DNA of 64,000 nt from Combretum micranthum (GCA_024138025.1 JAMXBD010000023.1:248001-312000); one strand, 5' to 3'; positions 10,939-23,500 are shown, counted from the stretch's first letter. Notes: generated by a model not told the origin, from the letters alone. Program-made: numbers and translations.

Positions 10939-12544
10939 TGTAGAATCTAACAAATATTATATTCCTACTCTCAAAATTTGTATATAGTAGTGAGTAGAGT
11001 TATATCCATAGTAATTGGTAAAAATTATTTATATTACAGATTAGATGAAGAAAAGAAGAAAAAGGGGTGGGAGGTGGGTGTGGTAGGGGTGGTGGGTGGG
11101 GGGAAGGAGGGAAGAGTGTTTTTGTGAAATAAAAGAAAATTAATTATATCTAAAGTAAGTAAACAAAATTCAAAGATTGATTCAATATCAAGGAGATCTT
11201 AATCAAAGGTGTCATTACAGTTCAGTTCATAGAATTGATCATTGATGCAAAGATTTCTATTCTTTATCTTGGATAAATTGGTTAGGTTGTTAACAAGGTC
11301 TAATAACCTATCTCTCCTTACTTTTTTGATAATCAAAACAGGCTTTTTGATTATTTTACTTATTGATTAAATTGCCCTAAACAAGCTCTTCGGGTTTAAT
11401 TTATCAATAGCATGAAGAATAAGAGAGACTACCAATTCAAGCCAATAAATCACAAGATGATCTATTTAGACTAGATTATATATCTTCATAACATATATGA
11501 ATTATCTATTATATAATTAATCATGTTATTGTACCACAAATATTAGAACAATCAAATAATTACAAATTTGATATTCTAATTGACAGTATATTACCTTGCT
11601 AATTGAACAAATGGATCCTAATTTGTATCAATCAAGAAAAATAACAAAATCGAAACAATCAAAAGATATATAAATACTGAAGATAAAGATTAGAACAAGA
11701 CAAATCAATAAGATCTTACAATTCTTGAAGAATAACAATCCTATGGCTAGAAAATTGTAACTTAGTCACTCATAACGATGAAATCCTCTCTAGAGTTCTT
11801 TTGAGTTTTTCTATTATCAAATCTAATGGAATCTGAATGATAATAGAATGGATGAGGACTATTTGTAAGAAAAATTCAGGAAAATCAAAAGAGAGGACAT
11901 AGGCTAGTCGTTTCATCATGTATGCTGTCGACCTACTCACCGGTGTTGGTTTTTGAATTTAAATCCGGGACAAAAATGTTGGCAATGTTGCAACAGCATT
12001 GATGTGGCTTTAAAGATTTAGCTATTGTGCATGTTTAAGGTCGGGTGAATGCCGGCGGCCTTTATCTCCCAGTGGCCGGTGTACATTGTAGATAATTGAA
12101 CTCCAAGGGGCTGACATTCAGTGTTTAAATCAAGGGCTGGTTCATTTGTTGAATTAAGCTGGTGTTGTTGTAGGTTGCGTTGAAGTTTTTGATTCTGTAC
12201 ATGGGCAAGGCGGCTCAAAGCCGATGGTGCAACATCCTGGTTTGCTAGCCTATAGGTTTGTTAAATGAAGGCTAATGCAGTTCTATTTCTACATTAGCTG
12301 TGTTGGCTTTTTAGTTACTCGTGTTGAAGTTTAGGTTGACAGTGTAGATCCTGTTTTGGTCGGCCTTGGATGTTTTATTTTTCCAAACTTGCACAAGTCT
12401 TCTCCATTTTGATTATATTTTCCTTCAAGACCTTAAATTTCACATTAAGCACTCTTAAGTATCAATTTCTCATGATTTTTATAAAACCAATAATAATTTA
12501 GCATGATTTGTTCAATGAAAAATGACTATAATCTACTTTTATCA
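10939..12544 (-). repeat. 5' LTR of element I
   Basis: The LTR starts TGATAAAAGTAG on the minus strand (12544) and ends ...TTCTACA at 10939, next to the primer site, giving the usual TG...CA ends. Its outer 525 bp match the 3' LTR remnant at 3285-3809. A G-rich block at 11063-11115 lies close to the primer site. The inner boundary rests only on the TG/CA ends and PBS spacing, because the other copy lacks this part. Confidence 0.75.
11063..11115 (+). other. G-rich tract, possible G-quadruplex
   Basis: The plus strand carries repeated GGG/GGGG runs (AAAGGGGTGGGAGGTGGG and onward) separated by one to five bases. The tract is in the inner part of the 5' LTR. On the element's sense strand it is C-rich. 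Confidence 0.6.
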
Positions 12545-13702
12545 TAGACTTGTGGATCGTTAGTCCCAAGGCACATTTGTATTGGAGTAGAGTGGATTGT
12601 GGTTCCAAGGGATCTAAATAGTATTGGTCAAAATCTACTTAGAACACAAACAATCACAAAGTAACATCTAAATTTATTCAAATACTTTAATTCATTAAAT
12701 GCATCAATGCATTACCTATAATGTGTAATCACAAGATCTTAATGAAATAAAATATTGTCAGGAAATTGCTAAGATAAAACAAAAGTTTAGATACACCTTG
12801 AATAAAGTAATTCATTAAAGTCTTCAAAACCCCCAAAACCCAATAAAACTCGATAGTACTTGACTATTTTCTAAATCGAAACACCTCAAACGTGTGCTAG
12901 AATAAAGGGTTATAGTGCACCTTTACTAGAAAGAACATACTAGAAATTAACATTTCACGTAGTGACTCCATTTTGTTCTAGAAGTGTCAATATCATTAGG
13001 TACAATTGATATATGCCATCATGTAGTGGCGGATATGATTTAAAAAAAAACTATTTGCTGTCCCCAACTTTCTGTCTTGACCTTATCCCTAATAATTATG
13101 TACACATATTTAGACAATGAATTAATATATAGTTTTCCAAATTTGTTCTATGAAAGCAAGTGTATGCGTGTTATTTTTGGGATATCACTAAAAATGGGCT
13201 TTATAGATAAAAATTCTATCTCTACACGTAAATTTCCATTGCAAAAATCATTATCGTTGATTCTTTTTGTAGAAATATAATTTGCTCTATCCATTTTCCA
13301 TTATAGAATTGATGTCTTTAAAGTCCATTTTTCTTGTAGTACGATGGAGACAGAAAGTTTAGGACGACAAAATATGTGTCATTTTAAAAATATTGGAAGA
13401 ATATCCCTCAATTCCTTTTATTTTAATGCCTTGAAAAAATTATGAACAAGTCCTTTAAAATCTTGACATATATATCATTACACATAATAAATAAAGAAGA
13501 GCTATTATATGTATCGCACATGTATAGTATGATATTCATGGCATGGCCATAAATGAGAAGTATTATTCATATTGCACGAAATGAAAGGAAATAATATCAT
13601 ATTTTTACAGTTACTATACTAATCTTCTATTCAATCTAATATAAGTATGGAATTATGCAAGGCATACTTTGCACCTATATCTTTCATTGAACTACCATAG
13701 GG

Positions 13703-13703
<1 letters not shown>
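12545..13703. other. Intergenic DNA with CACTA-like terminus and inverted repeat
   Basis: At 13323-13341 the plus strand reads CCATTTTTCTTGTAGTA, close to the reverse complement of the plant CACTA terminus (CACTACAAGAAAAATGG). No matching left terminus was found. Separately, TGTCCCCAACTTTCTGTCTT near 13058 is an imperfect inverted match to AGACAGAAAGTTTAGGACGA near 13348, so the two flank about 270 bp. No gene is supported. Confidence 0.35.

Positions 13704-13743
<40 letters not shown>
13704..13743. repeat. (GA)n microsatellite
   Basis: About 19 GA units lie 58 bp upstream of the MADS-like start codon, in what would be the 5' leader or proximal promoter. Confidence 0.95.
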
Positions 13744-13745
<2 letters not shown>

Positions 13746-13800
13746 TGAGAAATAAAAACCAAAAACACTTTCTTTCATCTTCCTTATGATCTAGCATTTT

Positions 13801-14310
13801 ATGGGCTTGCTCATGGAAAGAAAGCAAACAAAAAGTTGCTGCAAGATTGAAATGAAGAAAATAAAAAAGAATGACGACAACCTTGTAACAATTTCAAAAA
13901 GAAAAAGTAGCATTTACAAGAAAGCTTGTGAGATATTTGCCTTTGCTCTCAACATGGTGGTATTCTCTCCTCTCAGCACACTATATGCCTTTGCTACATC
14001 AACAATGAAGGATTTCATAAACAAATTCTTCCATCAAAACTCACCCTAAAACAGTTGTGCTCAAAATCTCCGCTCTCCTCATCAAGTTCAAATCAATGAC
14101 CTCAATGCAAGTTACAATAATCTACCCAATCAAGTACAAGAGCCTAAACCTAAAGAAAAGTTGCCCAATCAAATGCATAAACAGAGTAATGGAGAAGGAT
14201 TATGGAATGCAGACATTGAAGATCTTAATTTGGACAATTGTTATAAATTGAGGTCATCTTTAAAAGCGTTGCATAATAAGTTGTCAATTTATATTAATGA
14301 AAGGACTTAA
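13801..14310 (+). pseudogene. Type I (M-alpha, AGL62-like) MADS-box gene with one in-frame stop
   Basis: MADS proteins bind CArG-type DNA; the AGL61/AGL62 group acts in female gametophyte and endosperm. The MADS domain is recognisable: KIEMKKIKK, VTISKRKSSIYKKACEI, MVVFSPLSTLYAF and KDFINKFF (residues about 14-78). It lacks several residues compared with the family between KKACEI and VVFSP. A TAA at 14047-14049 (codon 83) ends the frame. Reading on in the same frame gives VQINDLNASYNN and LWNADIEDLNLDNCYKLRSS, the usual M-alpha C-terminal W..IE.L block, up to a TAA at 14308-14310. Intronless structure and about 170 codons fit the family. The ancestral start may be the second Met at 13813 (MERKQTK). 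It could still make an 82-residue MADS-only protein; I favour a young pseudogene. Confidence 0.82.
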
Positions 14311-14500
14311 GTGACTTCATCAACTTTACCCTATATTTTGTTTGATGTTAGCAACCAAGTTGCACCAAATTAAATGAGTGTTCCATTAAAATAAATCATC
14401 TATGTGGCTATTGAAATTTATTTGATATTTAATATCATAATCTCATATATGTTCAATTAATCATCATTCATTTTAACTTTAATGCAAGTATTCTTTTTCC

Positions 14501-14625
14501 TTTTTTTTTTTTTTTTTGCCATTACAACGAGGGAGGGAGGATTCGAACCTAATAATCTCACTTGAGAGACCAGGGAGATGCCACTAGGTTACGATGTCAC
14601 TAGGTTACAATGACATTGGTTTAAT
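14501..14625 (-). mobile_element. tRNA-like SINE head with poly(A) tail (family S)
   Basis: On the minus strand there is an A-box-like GTAACCTAGTGGCAT at 14578-14592, a perfect B box GGTTCGAATCC at 14539-14549, and an A-run corresponding to T's at 14501-14517. The A-box segment is tandemly duplicated with a 16-bp period (14578-14593 and 14594-14609). The same head recurs at 19706, 24587, 27598 and 27735. Confidence 0.65.
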
Positions 14626-16159
14626 ATGAGTATTCACGCATTTTATTTCTACGTTTTCAATTATATACAAGTGAGTGATTAAGTGAAACTTCAAGTTGTT
14701 ATAACGAGATTAAATTTTTTTATTGATAATTTATAAGCATCGATGCAACTTTTATAATTTGATTTTAAGAAAGATATTTCTTTTTTTTATTTGACAATTC
14801 ATTATTTTCCCTTTAATGAAGTGTAGACAAACAATATTAAATCTTCTATCAATATAATCATTAATATCTATAAGATAATGAAACAAGAATAAGATATCTC
14901 TTTTCATTTAAGAGCCATAATTTATGGCAAATTTTTGTAGTAAAAATTTTTCCCCATATTTTCCTAACAAGTTGAAATCTTTAGGGAAAATTACTACAAT
15001 GCCTTGCCTCCTAAGGCCTATTCATCAGAGTAACTAATCCCTAGGAGTTGGTATAAATACATTTTTCTCAGGGTTGGGATAGGGTTAAAATTGAAGCTGA
15101 CTGATTACAAATCTAAATGAAAAGTTTATAGTATTATAACATAACTATCTTTCAAATATTAACTTCGGCCTTTACTAATAAGAGAAATCCTTATTTTGTG
15201 ATACAACATTAATGGAGAAATATTATGAATAACACCTTGTAGATGTTATGTGCTCTAAAAAATTAAACTACATTTTAACCAAACTGATATAGTGCACATT
15301 TTCCATAACCTTTATGAGATTTATAAGAACAAGTGAAGGCTCTTAAATTGCATAAACCTTCAATAATTACATAATTAGACTTATACATCATCATATAATT
15401 GAGAATAAACACAAATGGAGACAATTAGGTAAAGAAAATTAAACTTAAATGCAACTAAAGTGATTATTGTGTAGATAATTAAAAGTCATTTACAACCCAA
15501 CATCTAGGTGGTTAGAAAAACAATAGCTAGACAGGATGCCCCAAATCAAACCTAAACATTTGGTAGATGAAAACATGCTAGACATGACACTGTTAACATC
15601 AACAAGATGCAATGTCTATCACAATCCTGAATTTGCACATGCTTGCTAGACATTAAACAAATCACCACTCAAATGGTGTTTCTTGCAAATCTATTCATAC
15701 CAAAATTTCTCTTATCTCACACTATTTTATCACTTTCACTTAGTTTTGTGCTTTTACCCTAATGTTAAGGACTAACAATCATTGCTCAATCATGTAAGGC
15801 GCAATCTAAATAAGTTGATAAATATAATTATATCCTTTGTTGGTTGCTTGATTAAGATATTATGATCAAGGTTTTGAAGTCCTTTAGTTCCAACTATATA
15901 TATATCAAACTAGTTAATATCCCATTTCTATCACAATACTTGCATTGATACTTAAAACAACTAGTTATAAGCTTAAAATTTAATATAAATTACAAGATCA
16001 AGTTTATTATTATCATAAAATTTCAATGAGATAAAATTGGATTGTCTTCACTCATATTTCCCATTTCAATTTGTAAGTCCAAATTTTGAGAAATGCCTTT
16101 AAGATTAATGAAAGGGTTACATAAATAGAATTAACTATCAATAATGGGTAGAAAAAGTT
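14626..16159. other. AT-rich intergenic DNA
   Basis: I see no gene, RNA or element terminus in this stretch. Open frames are short and without motifs. Confidence 0.5.
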
Positions 16160-18625
16160 TGTGATAATACCCCAATACGAAATCCTAAGAAGCATGTGAA
16201 ATAAGAAAATTATGAGGAGCGTAAGCAATGGTGATGGATATGGGTATGACTAGCTAACCATAGTTATACGTGGGGAGATGACAAAACAACCTAAAGAAGA
16301 AGATTTGATCTTGTTGAAAGTAGTTTAAGTAGTATCAAATTCAACATCTTGACTTTTGGAACTAATTTTTGCGGTTATACTCCAACCTATTGGGCTTTGG
16401 TGATTCCTTAAAAGGCTCACATATATACTTAAACCATATTGACTCATGTTTTGAAATTAAAACCCATAAGACATAGTTTTGGGTAAAAGGCTTAGATTGA
16501 AGTCATTAGGCCTCTGTTAAGGAAGGCCCATAAAACGTAAGAGTAGACCCATTTTGATATAAATAGGACAAATGAGTTAGAAACAAGTTTGAGGGAGTAG
16601 AATATTCTAATCAAGCCCAAAATAATAATTTTACTCAAAATTACATTAAACTAATATTTTTAATTCTATTTTAATAGTTTTAATATTTTAATTTTGTAAA
16701 TAGAAATTTAATTAATTAAATGATTTGTTAAACTGAAATTTTAGGTTTGATTTAAGGATTATTGATTTGATTCAACAATTTTGACACCGGTTCAGCTGCA
16801 AATCAATTTAATTGAATTATAATTAGATTTGATTTAGTGAAATTTGAGCAGGTTGGATTTTTAACCATTTCAATCAATTAATTAAATCTTGATTCAGTCA
16901 ATTAATTAACAATTCAGACCGGTTTAGTGGTCTTCTGACCAGTTCAGTTTTAATCAGCTTCAATTAGGCTGATTCACCATTAAATTATTTTATTTAAGTT
17001 AAATTTGGACCGGTTTAAAATGAATTAATCTGAAACATTGCAATTCATCTCCAACCGAAGGTCAGTTCAACCATTAATTTTCACAATCCAACTCAGTCGG
17101 TTCAGTTGAATTTAAGGCCCCTTCAAGTCATAAATGTTTGGGTTAAGCCTTTTAAGATCTAGTTCAGCACTTAATCCATAGTTTCCAGAATTTTCACAAT
17201 TAAATTATCAACAAAAACATCAATTTCGAGGTCAAATAATATAATTCCAGCTTAACTTATAAGTTTCTCGATTTACTAATTTGACTTTATAATTTATGGA
17301 TTTAATCAAAATTAAATAAATGAATATATTTTCATTAACTAACTCAGATTAATTCAATCGACATATACATATATAATTTAATAAAACTCGAGCAAAATAA
17401 AATATCAAATATATATTTATATATATATATAAGTATTGAAATTCGGCGCACATATATGTTTGACATATTATGTAAAATTTTTTCATAATTTATCAAATCA
17501 AATCAAACCAAAATCACATTTATACATGCATAAATATAAGCGACACGCATATGTATATATTCCAACAGTCACAAAACAAATCAAAGATAAAATATATATT
17601 TACGCATCCATATCCCACACACACACACGCACGCACACACACGCGCGCACACACACACATATAATATTCAAAAAAATTCAACAAGTAAATCAGAACGACA
17701 ATATATATATATATATACACATACACACATACATATTTTGGCATTTTATTATATGTTTTATCAAAATTAAATTTTAAAGTTAAATCTAATATAAAAATCA
17801 TCATATAACATTATATTCAACATCAATTTCACAATCAAAATACAATTTCATGAAATAAATTGAACATACATAATAGCGATGCAAACTAATCAAATTAAAT
17901 TCTACAAAATTGTTAACTACTACTACCACCATATATGTTATTGAAGCTTCTAAACACCTTTCTCAAGTTATTATTCAATTATTCATTACTCTCACTTAAT
18001 AAATTGAATGGAATTAGAGATTACATTTAAGGATTAGATAAAATATGAAAAGGGGTAAAGATAATTAGGTAATACTTTACGTAATTTAGGATTAATTGAA
18101 GATGAATGAAGAAAATTGAAAATGGAAATGGGTATTTGGGAGCTCTATTATGGCATGTAAGATATGGTGATAGAGAGGGTTTTTGATGGGTTTCTATGTG
18201 GGAATATTCTAGAGAAGGGATTGGGTATGTGATGATGTAAATTGAGAGTGATTAGATGTGGGTGAGTTTAGGTAAGTTCATAGATATTTGTAGTAAATGA
18301 TCTAGTGCAATGAGCTTACATATAAATGAGATTAAGAAAGTGGATTTTGCGCTTAATTTGTAGGCTTGAACTATTAGAATTCATTTGTTGAGTCGAGATA
18401 ATTACATATAGAGTCTATGAGCATTTGTAATTAGACTTTAGGTACATGAATTTAGAATTTAAATCATGAGATTAGGAATTAATTTTAGAGATTCTTAGCT
18501 CAACTTTAGTGAATTACGAATATTAACATATTGAAATTGAGGATAATTAGCTTAATCAAGATTTTTGATCATTAGGTAATTGAATTTAGGAAAATTTGGC
18601 TAAATTTTAGGGTGAAACACATGTC
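16160..18625. other. Unclassified repeat-like DNA with CCGGTT/GGTTTGA-rich part and microsatellites
   Basis: Near 16160 the sequence TGTGATAATACCCCAATACG resembles the start of some plant LTRs, and GGTGAAACACA near 18611-18621 could be an LTR end. The flanking 5-mers do not match, so I do not call an LTR. The segment 16725-17180 is rich in words such as GACCGGTTTA and GGTTCAGTTGAA. (CA)n with CG variants lies at 17615-17660 and (TA)n at 17700-17716. Open frames of 94 and 113 codons over the microsatellite are artefacts. Confidence 0.35.
17615..17716. repeat. (CA)n and (TA)n microsatellites
   Basis: CA dinucleotides with CG interruptions run from 17615 to 17660, and TA dinucleotides from 17700 to 17716. 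Confidence 0.95.
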
Positions 18626-18739
18626 TATAAACTAGAAAAAAAAAATACAAATTGGACAATTTTTAATTACCTAAGCTAATTACATATAAAGAATGCGATT
18701 CATGATTTAGCAAAACAATCACATTAAGAAGATGATATT

Positions 18740-18970
18740 TAGTGAAAGTCATACATTGATGAATCACATCTCTAGAGTATGATTGACTAATATTTAAATT
18801 AAATCACATGTATGAGGTGTAATATGCTAATGTTTATACATTAATTGCATCTATTAGGTATAATTCATATTTGTATATAAGCTGCATCTAATAGATGTGA
18901 TTTATGTATAATATTTGTAAATTACTATACTGCATTTGGTAGACACAGTTTAATGTTAGTAATTTGAAAA
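18740..18970 (+). repeat. Degenerate minisatellite, ~40-46-bp unit
   Basis: About five diverged units share the pattern (A/C)T(G/C)CATCT..TAG..(G/A)T(A/G)(T/A)..TT.AT followed by an AT-rich spacer. Units begin near 18759, 18804, 18846, 18882 and 18930. The units TTGCATCTATTAGGTATAAT and CTGCATCTAATAGATGTGAT are the closest pair. Confidence 0.55.
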
Positions 18971-19299
18971 ATTATTTTAGTATAGTTTATATTTGCGTAA
19001 TTTTTATTTGTATGAATCGATAATCATACAATTTCTTCACTAAATTTGATATTTGGATATGATTTGAATACTTCATAAAATTGGAACAGGGATTTGGATA
19101 ATTGAATTTCTAATTCCAATTTAATTTATTTACTATTTCAATTATGTAAACATACCAAACTATATACTATGCTTCACACTATTTAATTAATAAAGTTATC
19201 TACGAAATTAATGTTACATTAAATTTAAAATTAACCCGTATTCTCATACTATTGAATGATAAATAGGGATATTTCAAGAATAAAGGCCAACAAATTTTC

Positions 19300-19560
19300 G
19301 TCCTTGAGTAGTTAAACAGAAATTCTGTTTTCCATTTGCAAAAGTTCGAATCTTGTGGATATCTCCATGAGGGTCAGGTTAAAATGAACACAAATGGTTC
19401 AATTCAAAACCACATAAATCAAGCTATATTGTGGAGTTGTCTGGGATGAGAATGGTCAATATACCATGGGGTTTTCTAGAGAGATTGGCCAGGTTGACAT
19501 TTTCTAAGCAGAGTTACAAGGTTTGTTCAAAGGCTGAATATTTTGTCAAAAAAAAAAAAG
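19300..19560 (+). mobile_element. SINE-like element with B box and poly(A)
   Basis: A B box (AGTTCGAATCT) lies at 19346-19356, with a possible A-box region upstream (CCTTGAGTAGTTAAAC). About 190 bp of body follows and ends in an A-run at 19548-19559. The layout fits a tRNA-derived SINE. No target duplication was seen, and the A box is poor. Confidence 0.45.
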
Positions 19561-19705
19561 GAAAGAAAAAGAAAAATGGTGGGATTTAGAAAAGTGGACA
19601 TAGAGATAGGTGAAGCATCTAAGAACATGTGAGCCAAGTGACTCGGAGGTGCATGTAGATCAAACCGAATGCAGATTAAACAAAATGCCTATATATAAAA
19701 GAAAA

Positions 19706-19816
19706 CAACGATTAATAGCTTTATAATTTAATAATATATTTGTTGTTCTTTCAAATGAGAGGTATAAGTTCGATTTCTCCCTTCCATTGAATTGAGAGGG
19801 GAAAAAAAAAAAAAAA
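19706..19816 (+). mobile_element. SINE head with poly(A) tail (family S)
   Basis: The plus strand carries AAGTTCGATTTCTCCCTTCC (B-box region, 19766-19785), preceded by TTTCAAATGAGAGGT and followed by a 15-base A-run at 19802-19816. The order matches the better preserved copy at 14501-14625. Confidence 0.5.
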
Positions 19817-20011
19817 CAGAACAAATAAACTACTTTTAAGGCTAGACTTTATTTTGTACAATTTATATTGTACACTAATAAATATATGACTACACTCTCA
19901 AGGTAACATTTAGGAGAGAAAGACAAGAACAACCTTTAAAATATTATTGCATTAAAGAGTAGCGAGTATATCGTGCCTCTATGTCTTCTCTCCTCTTTTT
20001 ATATATATATT

Positions 20012-20017
20012 TTTATT
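20012..20017 (-). terminator. Putative poly(A) signal of the WRKY gene
   Basis: AATAAA on the minus strand lies about 155 bp downstream of the WRKY stop codon. Placement is plausible but not demonstrated. Confidence 0.4.
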
Positions 20018-20172
20018 ATTTAGTTATTTTTCAAGTTCTCTTTCTTCCAAGCTATTGATTTTCCATTAGTTAAGAAAAATTGTTTCAAGTTTCATCTCTT
20101 TCTACATATATATGTATGTATATATATCGTTACATAGTATGAAAACAAGTAGTTATAAAAGCTCTCTCTAGT

Positions 20173-20481
20173 CTAGGTTGAGGAAGACAAATAAGAAGGA
20201 TCTTGCAAGTTCAAGCCGGCTGGTATCATTAGGGGCAGCTGGTTGTAAAAGACAACACAAGGGCTTTCATGGTTATGTACTCCTTCATAACTTGTTATCA
20301 CGTAACTAGGGTCCTCATTGTCCCTTTCCACCCTTTTCTTCACATTACACCCTTCAGTTGAACACTTGTAGTAGTTCCTGTTTCAGTAAATATATAAATC
20401 AAGATTATTGAAATAATAAGGCATGCATACATCTGCCTTTAAATCCAAATATAGGATGTAAACTAGAATGGATGTTACAAC

Positions 20482-20512
<31 letters not shown>

Positions 20513-23500
20513 TTATGCCCTCAAGTTCAAACAAAAGATAAACGTTTTATAGGGGATATATATTGCTTATTATAAGTACAAAAAATGGATGAACTTATTA
20601 CAAAGGTGATTCAATTTAATACAAAGTTAAGAACATCCTTCATATGCATCATATGTTATTTGAAAAAAAAAAAAAAATTATCCCTTTGTATTACTTTTTA
20701 CTGTAAATCGCATCCACTTGCACATAAGTCCTCTTGATCCTAATTATCCTTTTATGAATCTAAATTGTGTTTGTTTCACGTCAAACATTTTCCATTTTTT
20801 TTTATAATAGTTGTTATAGTTAAAGTCTTACAAATGTTAAATAAAAGTATAACAATCTCCAGAGGTTGAAGAAATTTTAGTGGCTTATATATTTCTGAGT
20901 ACTAGTGGAAGGTGGTAGCACTGACCAATTATTGATAATTGTGGTAGCAATCATGGAAAATACTAATAGATAATCTAGTAGTAATTTACTTCATTATTAA
21001 TTAATGTGACCTTAGTCTCCCACCATTTCTTATTACTAAAAGTTATTGATAATCATAACTATTGGAAATTATTGCAACAATATTTCTCAGTTCTAGGAAT
21101 ACTTCTTATAATAAATGCAGGCAAAAAAGTTTAAAAAGTATTTTCCACCAAAAATATGAATCATAGAAATTCCCTACGTACTAAAGTTATGGAATTATGT
21201 ATTGTATTTATGAAAGCCTGAGTTTAATGGATTCAAGGGAGAAAAAAGATCCATTTTAAGAAGGATAGTAGGAATTATATTTTATGATCATAATAGGCCA
21301 CTACACACACACACACACATCTCCTTGAAAAAGCAAGTACACTTGGAGAGCGATATTGCTTGAAATTATTTATATAACTTGTGATGGTCCTCATAAGCCC
21401 GGCCTAATATTGAAATATTATTCTTGTTTCTTGAAACGCCCGTATTTTTTTCCTTGCTTATTCTACAGAATATCTTTTGCAAGAAAAATGTATTTTAAAT
21501 GCCACTTGCAGCACATATAATATACAAGCACCATTCTATTAGCCAGCACACTTAGTAAGTACAAAATAAGAAGTTTGCCAAAATTATGTTATGAAAAATT
21601 TTATGGCTATAGACATCTCCTGGATCCGGTCCGGGAACCGGCCATGGTTGATCCAGTTTTGGACTTACCCCATTGGGATGGTTCAGAACTGCCAAGGAGT
21701 CTTGTTAGGTTGGCAGGTTCTATAAGGATCTATCCGCATATCTGTCTGAATCGGCGAGTGTAAAAAGGTTCAACCAAATTTTTTTTTTTTTACCTTTTAG
21801 AAGGTAGAATTTTTTTTTTTAAAGGGTCAAACCCGTTTGGACTCGCCTCGTGACCTAAAAGGTAGTTTTTTTTTTTCTTAAAAGGATCAATCCCGTTTAG
21901 ACTAGTCTCGTAAACCAGTAGGTCCATGGGTCAAACTGCTCCCGTAGAGATAGGTGGTTCCAAGTCCATATTTTAAGGACCCGAGCGCATCAGGTTGGGT
22001 TCACAAGTTGGACTTGACCTGCTCCTAGGAGATGTCTATCTATGACACAGGACTACTATAGTATGATTTTTGTGAATCCTTATATCATAATATATCTAAA
22101 TAATTCTTTGTGAAGACATATATATATTTATATATTTATAGGCCAGGGTCCTATGCATATGAATGAGCAGTCTCATGCCCATAAATTAAGATAGACATAA
22201 AATTGACGTCAACTTTGGAGCCCTTGTCCACGAACTTTAGAAGCACTGCAAGATTTAAGCCATCTTTTGACTTCAAATGCCAAATGCTACATTTCGAAAT
22301 ACTCATTATAATTAAAGAGAAAAAAAGGAAATGAAAACAAATGAAAGTATAACTCATCCTAAAGAAATGGAAAAATTTTACATAATCATCTTAATTGCTC
22401 GAAACTAAATACTATTAAATTAATTTGATATTAGTTTTAGAAGCTCAGGTAATTTCATGATCACCCCTAATGATACCAATCATATTTTATTAATATGTTT
22501 CGTTTTGTCCCTTAGTCTTCCTTCATATTAAGCACTAGAAAGGTTACATATCAGTGTTACAACGAAAAATAGTCCAAAAAGCCTTATTTAATTTCTCAAT
22601 CACCTGATGCTTTAACCACAATACCATATTTTTCACATTAAATTATTGTTTAGACCGGGCATTTATGGCTTTGACCACGAACAGATAAGTACAGAAGAAC
22701 TTATCACTAGTGTTACATCATTAAACATGTATGGATCAGTTGTGGAGGGTTATCTATGAATCTTGTCCACTAACTTTTTCACAGTTCTACATCTATCAAA
22801 GAAACATTTGAGATATGGTTTATACTTACCTATATTTGTATTTTATTTGATTTGTATTTATGTTTTTTTTGTATCTAATTTGTATCTGATCTGTTTGATT
22901 TTTTCATGAGTAAAATTATCTTTTTTTTTTTCATTTATATTTATTTCTTAACAAACAATTTATTTAAAAATATATGTGTATCATTTTACACGGAAGAAAC
23001 AAACAGACCATAGTGGAGACATGTTCACCAACATGCTAGGTCGCACTAAAGACAAACAAAATCCAAATGTTACCTATTTATTTGGTGGCAAAATACTAAT
23101 TGCACTGGCTTGTCTTGTACAATATATTATGGAAATAACTAGCCCACCTAACACAATTATTACATTGTTGGAGACATGTAGACCATAATATATTCACCCA
23201 TTTGCTAGGCCGCACTAGCTATAGAGAAAAGGGCTCTGTAGCTATTATTTCCATGTAGATACAAAGCATGTAGGACATAAACATAATTGTAGACTTGTGG
23301 TGCGGGAAGCAAAGAAAGAATTGACAAATCATCATAAATGTGTGCACATATATATATGTATATGTGTATGCAAATTCTAGCATAATTGTTAAAATCATTA
23401 TTTAACTCATAAGATTTTACAAATTAATGGTGTTATAAGTTTTTTTTTTTCCTTAAATTGGAACAAATACAAAATTAATTAGATGTAAATTCTTGGTAGA

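Larger units (their letters stand above)
3285..12544 (-). mobile_element. Athila-like Ty3/gypsy LTR retrotransposon (element I)
   Basis: Read on the minus strand, the order is 5' LTR (12544-10939), primer binding site, gag, protease, RT, RNase H, integrase, long 3' non-coding region, polypurine tract, 3' LTR remnant. That is the Ty3/gypsy order. A primer site matching the 3' end of tRNA-Asp, together with the gag and protease sequence types, points to the Athila/Tat group. The 1.6-kb 5' LTR has only about 525 bp of counterpart at the other end, so the outer part of the 3' LTR is missing. Gag and pol carry stops and frameshifts, and a SINE sits between gag and protease. The element is therefore old and inactive. 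No target-site duplication can be tested because one end is lost. Confidence 0.9.

Noticed and set aside
17436..17804. Open frames of 113 and 94 codons on opposite strands
   Set aside because: Both run through the CA/TA microsatellite and code for His-Thr or Val-Cys-type repeats only.
16160..18621. A 2.46-kb solo LTR with TGTGATAATACC start and AAACACA end
   Set aside because: The flanking 5-mers differ and no partner copy or TATA box was identified.
22976..23188. 70-codon frame in WRKY intron 2 as a nested gene
   Set aside because: It has no domain and overlaps a short direct repeat typical of decayed mobile DNA.
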